NCBI GenBank assembly: GCA_002439285.1
Contig: DJTQ01000016.1
Coordinates: 1 to 20,351 of the forward strand
Length of the DNA: 20,351 nt
Reading direction: 5' to 3'
Origin: Paenibacillaceae bacterium UBA6304
GTDB taxonomy: Bacteria > Bacillota > Bacilli > Paenibacillales > Paenibacillaceae
Shown: positions 14,043 to 20,351 of the stretch, one piece after another
Layout of the letters: each line of letters begins with the position of its first letter
How positions within the stretch are numbered: the first letter of the stretch is position 1
Notes under the pieces: generated by a model
Told to the model about the DNA's origin: nothing
Seen by the model: only the letters and a program-made list of their open reading frames with translations
Databases searched by the model: none
Made by a program: the position numbers and the translations under genes

Positions 14043-16052
14043 ATGACAAAACAATCAAGAGATGACCCGACACAGTCGTTAATGCCGAATACAAGAACTA
14101 CCAGCATCACTCTGCCGCATGCGGATATGAATGAAGGAGACGAGCAAGGAGACCAGATAAACTGGCTTAATTTGCTTGATATTACTTCCTATGACTATCC
14201 ATATATATCTTCTCTGCTTCAAGCTTCCTACGCCGATTGGCAGACCGAAATGCGCGATGTTCCAGCCGCTTTCCCGGTTGAGTGGTTTGTTGCGGACTTT
14301 AAGGGTGAGATTCTTGCACCGGGGCCGGTCTATTCACAGGAGGAACAATTTGCCGGACTCGCGACCGAGATAGCCCGGACTTGTCTGCTTGACCGGGATC
14401 TTACCGTATCACCTTCTCTTGCAGGGCAATGTATAGCCGTTCCTATGGTTACTCGTCATACCAAGGAAGTATTTGCAGTGTTGGGATGCGCGATCGCAAA
14501 TGTGGATGAGTCGGGAATTGCTTTTGCAAAGACTTGGGTAAATATGGCCGCCGGGTACTTCCGGACATGCTTCTATAAGAGATTTGAAGCTCTGTTCGTA
14601 GCGGATTTGCTCCTTGGACAGAAACAGGCGAAACGGGAAGAATACAGAAGGTCCATCCTGTTTCAGATCGTACAAAAACTGCATGATCAAATCGATGTCG
14701 ATTCACTGCTAACTGAGGTGTTCGAACGGATTGCAGGGATGTATCCAGGTGCGAAGGTTGAACTGCTCATGTCGCAGGACCATCTTAGCCGCGATCCTCG
14801 GGTCAAATCGCTCCAACTGCAAGGAGAACGTGACCATATGTGCGTTCGTGCGTTTATGGAGGGGCGAATGCTGCGGGCGGAAAAACGAGATCAGGACGAC
14901 AACGATTACCTTGAACTTGCAGCCCCGTTGGTCGGCAAGCAAGGGGTTTACGGGGTGTTTCATTTGATGATTCCCCGGGATGAAATTGAAGAGGTGGATT
15001 TGCAACTGATTGGTATGCTGGCGGATACGGCGGGCTCGGCTTTCGAGAACGCGAAACTGTACGAGCAGTCCAATCTCCTGGTGAGTGAACTCCGGTTGAT
15101 TAACGAACTGACCAAACGGCTTAATCAGAGCCTTCGGCTGAAGGAAGTATTTAAGTTCGCCACAGAGGAACTGTTATCGATCTTCAGGGCGGAGTATTGT
15201 TGCATTTCCCAAATCGATAAAGACAGCGAGTTCTTTGAGATTATGGCCTGTAATGTCCCGTCTCTCTCCAAGGAATATTTTCCTAAAGATTACGGGTTTA
15301 GCGGACTTGTCTTTTCTACGAGGGAACCGATTATTTTATCAGACTATAAGGCTTACGGGAAGATAACGTCCAGGCTGATGGAGGATACGGGTGCCCGCTC
15401 GCTGATTGTGGCTCCCCTGGTCGTTCGGGGAGAAGTGATTGGTGCGGTTATGCTTGCGCATCGGACGGAACGTTTCTTTTCTTACGAGAATTATAGATTA
15501 CTGCAGGTATTATCCTCGCATATCGGCCTGGCGATCGCCAACGCTTCGCTGCATGCCGAAGTGCAGCGGATGGCTAATCATGATGTGTTGACCGAGTTGT
15601 ATGCACGGCGTTACCTGGATGACCGGATTCAAGAGCTTCTAAAGCGGGATGACGGAGGCTCCTTGATTATTGTAGACATCGATCTGTTTAAACAAATAAA
15701 TGATACGTACGGCCATCAAACCGGGGATAAAATCCTGAAGCAGGTATGTTCTGTCATCAAAAGCACGGTCCGCAAAACGGATATTGCGGCTCGTTGGGGC
15801 GGAGAGGAACTGGCAATTTATCTGCCGGGAGCGGATGTGCATAGCGGTTACCAGATCGCTGAAACAATCCGTCTTCGCGTAGCGGCGGAAACGCAGCCTC
15901 AGGTGACGGTCTCTTGCGGGATCGCGGAATGGAATCGTGACAACGAGAAAATCAGCGTTGAATCCCTATTCTATTTGGCGGATATGGCATTGTACGAAGC
16001 TAAGAAAAACGGCAGGAATCAGACTCGAATCGGCATAAGTCACGAAAATTAA
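14043..16052 (+). CDS. dgcP: Diguanylate cyclase, GAF-GAF-GGDEF, DgcP-like
   Basis: Makes cyclic di-GMP from two GTP, through a C-terminal GGDEF domain (about 515-665). The first about 190 residues may be a diverged GAF-like sensor. Two clearer GAF-type modules follow (about 195-350, with ILFQIVQKLHDQIDVDSLLTEVFER, and about 365-510, with LRLKEVFKFATEELLSIFRAEYCC). The catalytic loop is G586-G-E-E-L, a GGEEF variant with Leu for Phe. The inhibitory I-site R577-K-T-D580 sits 5 residues before it. DIDLFKQINDTYGHQTGD carries the metal and nucleotide residues. B. subtilis DgcP (YtrP, about 580 residues, near rpsD) is the likely orthologue. GGAG lies 8 bases before the ATG. Confidence 0.9.
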   Translation: MTKQSRDDPTQSLMPNTRTTSITLPHADMNEGDEQGDQINWLNLLDITSYDYPYISSLLQASYADWQTEMRDVPAAFPVEWFVADFKGEILAPGPVYSQEEQFAGLATEIARTCLLDRDLTVSPSLAGQCIAVPMVTRHTKEVFAVLGCAIANVDESGIAFAKTWVNMAAGYFRTCFYKRFEALFVADLLLGQKQAKREEYRRSILFQIVQKLHDQIDVDSLLTEVFERIAGMYPGAKVELLMSQDHLSRDPRVKSLQLQGERDHMCVRAFMEGRMLRAEKRDQDDNDYLELAAPLVGKQGVYGVFHLMIPRDEIEEVDLQLIGMLADTAGSAFENAKLYEQSNLLVSELRLINELTKRLNQSLRLKEVFKFATEELLSIFRAEYCCISQIDKDSEFFEIMACNVPSLSKEYFPKDYGFSGLVFSTREPIILSDYKAYGKITSRLMEDTGARSLIVAPLVVRGEVIGAVMLAHRTERFFSYENYRLLQVLSSHIGLAIANASLHAEVQRMANHDVLTELYARRYLDDRIQELLKRDDGGSLIIVDIDLFKQINDTYGHQTGDKILKQVCSVIKSTVRKTDIAARWGGEELAIYLPGADVHSGYQIAETIRLRVAAETQPQVTVSCGIAEWNRDNEKISVESLFYLADMALYEAKKNGRNQTRIGISHEN

Positions 16053-16088
16053 GTTAATTCCATTTATAAATGAGAATAAAAGCAAATT

Positions 16089-16130
16089 AAAAGCAGCGTA
16101 ATATACGGGAGTATATTATTGCTGCTTTTT
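16089..16130 (+). terminator. Intrinsic terminator after dgcP
   Basis: AAAAGCAGCGTAATATAC pairs with GTATATTATTGCTGCTTTT around GGGA, followed by TTTTTATAG. Confidence 0.88.
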
Positions 16131-16266
16131 ATAGTTTAAGCTTTGGTCTTCATTCGGTGAAGCATAAAATGTCACTAAAAATATTTTAACCTTGTGCTAA
16201 GCTGGTTTTATTTAACAATTCGAGTGTGAATTGCAGGCAAGATTTTATCGAATGTGAGGGTGAAAA

Positions 16267-17031
16267 ATGAGCATAGCAACGGAGAAAGGAAATAGAAACT
16301 TAATAAAACTGCTATCATTTTGTTTTGTTCTGATGATGATGTGGTTATTACCGGATATTTTTCGGTCAGAGAATCTGAGGGTTTTATGGTTTATCGGTGC
16401 GGCTCTAATTTCGGTTTTCTTGGCAGTCAAATATAAATGCCTTACAAAAAAAGATGTTTTTATTTCCGTATTTCTGGGAGGATTAGCTGCCATTTCTCAC
16501 CCCGTTAATGGCATCACGGCAATGTTGTCATACATCGGAGGGCAGAGTGTGCTTCGTAATACCAGAAACGGGATTCTTTTATTAAAGACAGACAACAAGA
16601 AGGCAATTTTAATCACGATTCTTCTTGCAATAGGAACAGGAACGGTTCTAGGTATTATTAATTTGATATTAGGTAGAGCCAGCGGCATGACGTTAAATCC
16701 TGGATTTAGTCTAGAATGGCTGGCATTAGCATTCAGCGCCGGGATCTCTGAAGAAATCATCTTTAGGTATTTACTCTTTGCGATTTGCGTACATATAGTT
16801 AAAGATAAGGCATTATCTAAATTTGAAAGCATATTATGTTATTTTATTATGGTTGTACCGCACGTGCTCATACACTTTAACTTACATAACTTCAACTTGA
16901 TGAATGGAATCATACTGGCCGTGTTTTTCGGATTGCCATTTGCGATTTTACAGAGAAAGCGTGATTTGATGTCGGCCATGGGAAGTCATTTTCTGGTGGA
17001 CTTAATCCGTTTTGTTATTTATCGTGCATAA
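16267..17031 (+). CDS. CPBP family intramembrane metalloprotease
   Basis: A 254-residue polytopic membrane protein of the CPBP (CaaX protease and bacteriocin-processing) family. Members cleave prenylated or bacteriocin-like substrates, or give immunity or stress functions. Motif 1, E162-E163-I-I-F-R167, motif 2, H199/H203 (VVPHVLIHF), and motif 3, H241-x-x-x-D245, are all in place and form the metal site. About seven hydrophobic segments are seen. GAGGGTG lies before the ATG. The gene is visibly A/T-rich with many AAA/ATT codons, unlike its GC-richer neighbours. It is a single gene between unrelated genes, so recent acquisition is possible. Substrate unknown. Confidence 0.85.
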   Translation: MSIATEKGNRNLIKLLSFCFVLMMMWLLPDIFRSENLRVLWFIGAALISVFLAVKYKCLTKKDVFISVFLGGLAAISHPVNGITAMLSYIGGQSVLRNTRNGILLLKTDNKKAILITILLAIGTGTVLGIINLILGRASGMTLNPGFSLEWLALAFSAGISEEIIFRYLLFAICVHIVKDKALSKFESILCYFIMVVPHVLIHFNLHNFNLMNGIILAVFFGLPFAILQRKRDLMSAMGSHFLVDLIRFVIYRA

Positions 17032-17060
17032 GCTTAGCCTCGTCTGGTCTAAAAGGGAAT

Positions 17061-17092
17061 GTGGATATCTCGTAAGGGGTATCCATTTTATT
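17061..17092 (+). terminator. Possible weak terminator after the CPBP gene
   Basis: TGGATA (17062-17067) pairs with TATCCA (17080-17085), followed by TTTTATTTT. The stem is short, so efficiency is uncertain. Confidence 0.4.
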
Positions 17093-17107
17093 TTGCCCAG
17101 GGATACC

Positions 17108-17136
17108 TTGAGCGTGATTATCTATTCGCGTATAGT
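17108..17136 (+). promoter_or_regulatory. Candidate sigma-A promoter for the lipoprotein gene
   Basis: TTGAGC at 17108-17113, 17-base spacer and TATAGT at 17131-17136. The -10 matches 5 of 6 consensus bases. Confidence 0.6.
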
Positions 17137-17220
17137 TTCCTCTTGTCGGGTTAGGCTACAGCTAACATCCCTTTCCGGTTGAAAGTGCTCGTTACCGGAG
17201 ATAGAGAGGCGCTAATCATT

Positions 17221-18069
17221 ATGCAAATGGCATATTTCAAAGCGGGTTTGGTGTGGTGCGTTATGCTTATGCTATCGGCTTGCGGCCTGAACGACACGAA
17301 GACGCCTGAAGAATGGTTCAATTTCACCTGGTCCGGATTGGCTGGCTGCGATTCGTTGACTTTCCGTGGCAATGCTGCGATCTTTCGTGGAGGGAAATCT
17401 GACATGGAGGATGCCGTGAACTTTACAGGAAAACTGAAAGATCATCACCAACTGGCTATTCAGACTACATTACCGACTTCCCCAACTAATATTAAAAATG
17501 GCAAGGCCGACGAACTTCAAGCGGCTGGAACTCATCCGGCTTCCGGATACAGAGCGGAGCTGCAATGGGAAGAAGGAAGCTGGAATCTGAAATCCAGCGA
17601 GAAGAATGCCATTAACCTGGGCATTGCGCGGCTAAACCCGTTGGATCAATTGGAGGAAATCCGAGCTCTAAAGAAAACGATCACTGTGGAAAGTGGAGCT
17701 GCAAGGGGAACCAGGGTGCTGCGAATCGAGCTTGATCCGAAAGAAGCCGGGCCGCGGTTGAAGTCTAAATTGGCGGGTGAAATGGATAGCCTCAAGGCAG
17801 GTTGGCAAGACGAACTTGCCTTAATTAAGGCCGACCGTCGTCCGAAGATAGAACGGGAATTGGAACGCGAATGGGCGGATGGAAGGGATCAGTTAATGTC
17901 CCTGTTGGATCAGGCGGATACCAAGGTCGTGTATCATTTAACCATTAACCGGAATTCCGGCTTACCGATCAGGCTTTCCTCTGAAACGGGGTTGACCTAC
18001 ATGAACGCATTGGGAGTACGCGAGCAGGAGGTTTTGTTGACGGACAGCCGGTTTGAACAATTCCGCTGA
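17221..18069 (+). CDS. Putative lipoprotein of unknown function
   Basis: A 282-residue precursor I do not recognise. The N-terminus is a lipoprotein signal: Lys-7, a hydrophobic stretch (AGLVWCVMLML), then the lipobox LSAC with Cys-21, so it should be anchored on the outer side of the membrane. The body is soluble and begins PEEWFNFTWSGLAGCDSLTFRGNAA. A long charged region (SLKAGWQDELALIKADRRPK, then IERELEREWADGRDQL) may be helical or coiled-coil. A final strand-rich part (YHLTINRNSGLPIRLSSETG) suggests a beta-fold tail. ATG 17221 is chosen because AGAGGCG precedes it by about 10 bases and the lipobox is at the right distance. An earlier in-frame start at 17179 would lengthen the signal unnaturally. 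Confidence 0.8.
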   Translation: MQMAYFKAGLVWCVMLMLSACGLNDTKTPEEWFNFTWSGLAGCDSLTFRGNAAIFRGGKSDMEDAVNFTGKLKDHHQLAIQTTLPTSPTNIKNGKADELQAAGTHPASGYRAELQWEEGSWNLKSSEKNAINLGIARLNPLDQLEEIRALKKTITVESGAARGTRVLRIELDPKEAGPRLKSKLAGEMDSLKAGWQDELALIKADRRPKIERELEREWADGRDQLMSLLDQADTKVVYHLTINRNSGLPIRLSSETGLTYMNALGVREQEVLLTDSRFEQFR

Positions 18070-18080
18070 ACCTGGATGGG

Positions 18081-18109
18081 CTGACTTCAAAGAAACACCG
18101 TGCTACAAT
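18081..18109 (+). promoter_or_regulatory. Candidate promoter of the aminopeptidase gene
   Basis: CTGACT at 18081-18086, 17-base spacer and TACAAT at 18104-18109 with a TGC extended -10. The start would be near 18116, giving a leader of about 96 nt. Confidence 0.6.
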
Positions 18110-18143
18110 AGAAGAGTATAATTAACCAATGTTCAACTGATCT

Positions 18144-18193
18144 GCGGATTCATTTATGAAGCCGCTCCGGGCTGAGAGAGCCCGTTATTTTTT
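18144..18193 (+). terminator. Leader hairpins and terminator-like element before the aminopeptidase
   Basis: GCGG and CCGC (18144-18147, 18162-18165) enclose TTCAT/ATGAA, forming one hairpin. The next, CGGGCT/AGCCCG (18168-18173, 18179-18184), is followed by TTATTTTTT and then immediately by the ribosome site GAGGAGG. AGCC at 18160-18163 could instead pair with GGCT at 18170-18173, so mutually exclusive folds are possible. It may be a simple terminator for upstream genes or a regulated attenuator. Confidence 0.55.
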
Positions 18194-18211
18194 GAGGAGG
18201 CGAAAGCTGTT

Positions 18212-19327
18212 ATGCGAGATCCAAGAATACAAAAACTGGCGGAAAACCTGGTAGGCTATTCGATTGATGTTCAGCCGGGTGAAAATGTGCTGGTAGAAAT
18301 GATCGGGGAAGAACGCGACCTGCTTAAGGCCGTGGTTGAAGAAATCGGCAAGAAGGGCGGCAATGCTTTTGTTGAACTGACGGATAAAACCGTTCAGCGC
18401 GCCCAATTAAAATATGCCACAGAAGAAGGAATCAAGGCGTGGGCGGAATACGATTTGGTTCGGATGAAAATGATGGATGGCTACATCGGCATCCGCGCCG
18501 GCTCCAATGTTAATGACCTGTCCGATGTGCCTGAGGATAAAATGAAACTGTATAATTCACTGTATTCCCATCCGGTACATAGCGAGGAACGGGTCAAACG
18601 CACGAAATGGGTCGTACTCCGTTATCCGAATGCAAGCATGGCTCAACTGGCCAACGTCAGCACCGAAGCATTCGAAGACTTCTACTTTGACGTATGCAAC
18701 CTGGACTATGCGAAGATGGACCGCGCCCAGGACGCGTTGGCGGACTTGATGAAGCGTACCGATAAAGTACGGATCACCGGACCGGGGACGGAGCTTTCCT
18801 TCTCAATCAAGGGAATCGGCGCGGAGAAATGTTCGGGACAAAAGAATATTCCGGACGGCGAAGTGTACAGTGCTCCTGTAAGAGACTCCGTAAACGGCAC
18901 GATCAGCTATAATGCAGCTACTTTGTATAATGGCGTTACATTCGAAAATATCAAATTCCGGTTTGAAAACGGAAAAATCGTGGAAGCGACCAGCAATGAT
19001 ACGAAGCGCCTTAATGATATTTTGGATTCCGATGAAGGTGCCAGACATATCGGGGAATTTGCTATCGGCTTCAATCCATACATTTTGCATCCGATGAAGG
19101 ATATTCTGTTTGACGAAAAGATCGCCGGCAGCCTACATTTCACTCCAGGCCAGGCTTATGAAGAAACCGACAACGGAAACCGTTCTTCAATCCATTGGGA
19201 TCTCGTGCTCATCCAGCGTCCGGAATATGGCGGTGGGGAAATTTACTTCGATGATGTTCTGATTCGTAAAGACGGGATCTTCGTGCTTAAGGAACTTGAA
19301 GGCCTAAATCCCGAGAACCTGAAGTAA
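18212..19327 (+). CDS. M29 family aminopeptidase (AmpS-like)
   Basis: Metal-dependent cytoplasmic aminopeptidase of family M29, which removes N-terminal residues from peptides and uses two divalent metal ions. The 371-residue length fits the shorter M29 members (B. subtilis AmpS is about 410). Ligand positions visible by motif are E217 (NIPDGEVYSAP), E282 (IGEFAIGFNP), H309 (GSLHFTPGQAYEE), H328 and D330 (SSIHWDLV). GAGGAGG lies 11 bases before the ATG, directly after the leader hairpin. It is downstream of the lipoprotein gene and has its own promoter. It precedes the HPr-like gene by 80 bases. Confidence 0.92.
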   Translation: MRDPRIQKLAENLVGYSIDVQPGENVLVEMIGEERDLLKAVVEEIGKKGGNAFVELTDKTVQRAQLKYATEEGIKAWAEYDLVRMKMMDGYIGIRAGSNVNDLSDVPEDKMKLYNSLYSHPVHSEERVKRTKWVVLRYPNASMAQLANVSTEAFEDFYFDVCNLDYAKMDRAQDALADLMKRTDKVRITGPGTELSFSIKGIGAEKCSGQKNIPDGEVYSAPVRDSVNGTISYNAATLYNGVTFENIKFRFENGKIVEATSNDTKRLNDILDSDEGARHIGEFAIGFNPYILHPMKDILFDEKIAGSLHFTPGQAYEETDNGNRSSIHWDLVLIQRPEYGGGEIYFDDVLIRKDGIFVLKELEGLNPENLK

Positions 19328-19338
19328 GAGAAAATTCC

Positions 19339-19367
19339 TTGCCTCGAAAGCGGATTCAATGTATCAT
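19339..19367 (+). promoter_or_regulatory. Candidate promoter of the HPr-like gene
   Basis: TTGCCT at 19339-19344, 17-base spacer and TATCAT at 19362-19367. The GTATCATAAA around the -10 is the same as at the ccpA promoter (1974-1983). Confidence 0.5.
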
Positions 19368-19407
19368 AAAGATATGTTTATTTCAAAGTTGACACGGAGG
19401 GATCGCT

Positions 19408-19653
19408 ATGGCTACTAACAATGAAGCAGTAGTGGAAATTGCACAAACAGCAGGTAAGTACACTTCATCTATTGTGCTACAAGCGGACAATAAGTACATT
19501 GATGTTAAGAGTATCCTCGGTCTTTTCACTACCCTGGTGAACACAAAGAGTTATGAACTGCATGTTCACGGACCGGATGCGGAAGAAGCCAAGGCAGCTG
19601 TAGCGGAAGTATTCGCAAAACACGGCTTGGACGTCAAAATAGTTGCTGAATAA
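19408..19653 (+). CDS. HPr-like protein lacking His-15, Ser-46 site kept
   Basis: An 81-residue protein of the HPr/Crh fold group. By eye it aligns without gaps to B. subtilis HPr from residue 14 onward with an offset of 11. QTAGKY matches HPr QTASKY, and VKSILGLF matches LKSIMGVM. So Ser-35 equals regulatory Ser-46, while the catalytic His-15 position is Asn-4 and Arg-17 is Glu-6. HPr strand 1 and the HARPA loop are missing. An in-frame stop lies 5 codons upstream of the ATG, so this is not a missed start; GGAGGG is 6 bases before it. Phosphotransfer is unlikely. A Crh-like regulatory role through HPr kinase is inferred, not shown. Confidence 0.85.
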   Translation: MATNNEAVVEIAQTAGKYTSSIVLQADNKYIDVKSILGLFTTLVNTKSYELHVHGPDAEEAKAAVAEVFAKHGLDVKIVAE

Positions 19654-19664
19654 GTTAATTCAGG

Positions 19665-19700
19665 AAATACTCCTGCCCTATCGGGGCGGGAGTATTTTTA
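19665..19700 (+). terminator. Intrinsic terminator after the HPr-like gene
   Basis: AAATACTCCTGCCC pairs with GGGCGGGAGTATTT (one G-T pair) around a 5-base loop, followed by TTTTTATAT. Confidence 0.88.
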
Positions 19701-19800
19701 TATGATAGCCGTTTATTTGGCGAGGTTCTTGTATTGATCTTCGATTTCGTCTAATATTATGAATAGAATAGATGTGTGGATTTTGGAGGACATAGGGGGG

Positions 19801-20094
19801 ATGAACATGACTTCATCTGATTTGCAGGAGCAACTGAATCTCAAAGCGCTCAATCTTCTGAAAGAAGATGCAGATAAAATAGAAAAGCTGATCGAAGTTC
19901 AGATGGAGAATCTGGCAACACGCTATTGCCCTCTCTATGAGGAAGTATTGGATACCCAGATGTACGGGTTCTCCAGACAGGTCGATTATGCAGTGCGCAT
20001 CGGATTGGTTCAGGAACTGGTAGGCAAACAGATCTTAAGCAGACTGGAACGTAATTTGGCTACACTTTACGAAGCCATGAACAATAAAAATTAA
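19801..20094 (+). CDS. ylaN: YlaN family protein (UPF0358)
   Basis: Small helical cytoplasmic protein matching B. subtilis YlaN (93 residues) over nearly its whole length, including [20 protein letters not shown] and [28 protein letters not shown]. YlaN is linked to iron homeostasis through Fur and is essential under iron limitation in B. subtilis. ATG 19801 gives 97 residues and ATG 19807 gives 95. GGAGG lies 11 bases before the first, and an AGGGGGG run 6 bases before the second. The longer form from 19759 has no ribosome site. It is a single gene between terminators. No fur is visible in this window. Confidence 0.93.
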   Translation: MNMTSSDLQEQLNLKALNLLKEDADKIEKLIEVQMENLATRYCPLYEEVLDTQMYGFSRQVDYAVRIGLVQELVGKQILSRLERNLATLYEAMNNKN

Positions 20095-20109
20095 GTGTCG
20101 CCAAATAGC

Positions 20110-20152
20110 AAAAAGCGCATGGCCCTGAAATTCAGGGTATGCGCTTTTTTTT
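20110..20152. terminator. Bidirectional terminator between ylaN and cax
   Basis: AAAAAGCGCAT pairs with ATGCGCTTTTT, with an inner CCCTGAA/TTCAGGG stem. An A-run precedes and a T-run of 8 follows, so it can serve ylaN and the converging antiporter gene. Confidence 0.9.
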
Positions 20153-20171
20153 GCGTGGATGACTGATCTAT

Positions 20172-20351
20172 CTATACGAGATAGAAAGAGAAGCCGAGAA
20201 TACAATATACGGCAATCAAGAGCAGGCCTTCATACCAGTTGGTCTGACCGTCCTGGGTAATCGATTTGGCAATGAAAACAGCGACGCCGATGGCCGCGAG
20301 CTCGATCACCGTAAAGACGATATCCATCGGCTTGCCGAACAGGTGACTGAG
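20172..20351 (-). CDS. cax: Ca2+/H+ antiporter, C-terminal fragment
   Basis: Only the last 59 residues and the stop are in the window; the rest lies past the right edge. The sequence FGKPMDIVFTVIELAAIGVA, then a charged loop (DGQTNWYEG), then a hydrophobic tail ending YLV matches the C-terminus of CaxA/YfkE-type calcium/proton exchangers. Their final loop usually reads DG-x-(S/T)-N-W-x-E-G. It would be a polytopic membrane protein. It converges on ylaN. Confidence 0.8.
   Translation of the reverse strand, partial: LSHLFGKPMDIVFTVIELAAIGVAVFIAKSITQDGQTNWYEGLLLIAVYCILGFSFYLV

Noticed and set aside
13860..14054. Leftward 64-codon frame between rpsD and dgcP
   Set aside because: No ribosome site or family resemblance, and it overlaps the dgcP start.
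1..20351. CRISPR array, tRNA, rRNA, insertion sequence or prophage genes
   Set aside because: I looked for regular spaced repeats, cloverleaf tails, transposase motifs and phage genes and saw none.

Overview
The window looks like a chromosomal core region from a low-to-medium GC Gram-positive bacterium of the Bacillales, most likely Paenibacillaceae. Evidence: strong AGGAGG-type ribosome binding sites, GTG and TTG starts, a tyrosine T-box leader, a BrxC-type bacilliredoxin, CcpA, AcuA/AcuC and YlaN. The order brxC-ccpA-(mtnN)-acuC-acuA-acsA-(class A PBP)-tyrS-rpsD-dgcP resembles the B. subtilis ytxJ-ccpA-acu-acsA-tyrS-rpsD-ytrP neighbourhood. Every CDS call rests on motif and length recognition by eye.

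Left part (1-3145): short dispersed repeats and a 12-bp tandem repeat, then a leftward DJ-1/PfpI gene. It is divergent from a small Cys-rich gene, followed by brxC and ccpA, which ends at a strong hairpin terminator. Middle left (3146-7870): mtnN converges on a leftward acuA-acuC pair, which is divergent from acsA. These encode acetyl-CoA synthetase and the acetyltransferase and deacetylase that act on its C-terminal lysine. acuB is missing. The shared acuA/acsA intergenic region has overlapping divergent promoters and, nearer acsA, a cre-like box, so the CcpA encoded nearby could control it.

Middle (7870-13800): a long leftward class A penicillin-binding protein with two fibronectin-III-like domains, a tyrosine T-box leader and tyrS, an intergenic pair of dispersed repeats, and leftward rpsD with a long leader that probably serves S4 autoregulation. 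Right part (14000-20351): a GAF-GGDEF diguanylate cyclase of the DgcP type, an A/T-rich CPBP membrane protease gene, an unrecognised lipoprotein, an M29 aminopeptidase with a terminator-like hairpin in its leader, a short HPr-like protein, ylaN, and the 3' end of a leftward Ca2+/H+ antiporter.

The most interesting item is the HPr-like protein at 19408-19653. It aligns without gaps to HPr from about HPr residue 14 onward. It lacks the first strand, has Asn where the catalytic His-15 should be, and keeps the Ser-46 regulatory site. It could be a Crh-like, regulation-only partner for CcpA or a divergent protein with another role. Other points of interest are the missing acuB, a candidate attenuator before the aminopeptidase, the inverted repeat between the first two genes, and the family of intergenic hairpin repeats.
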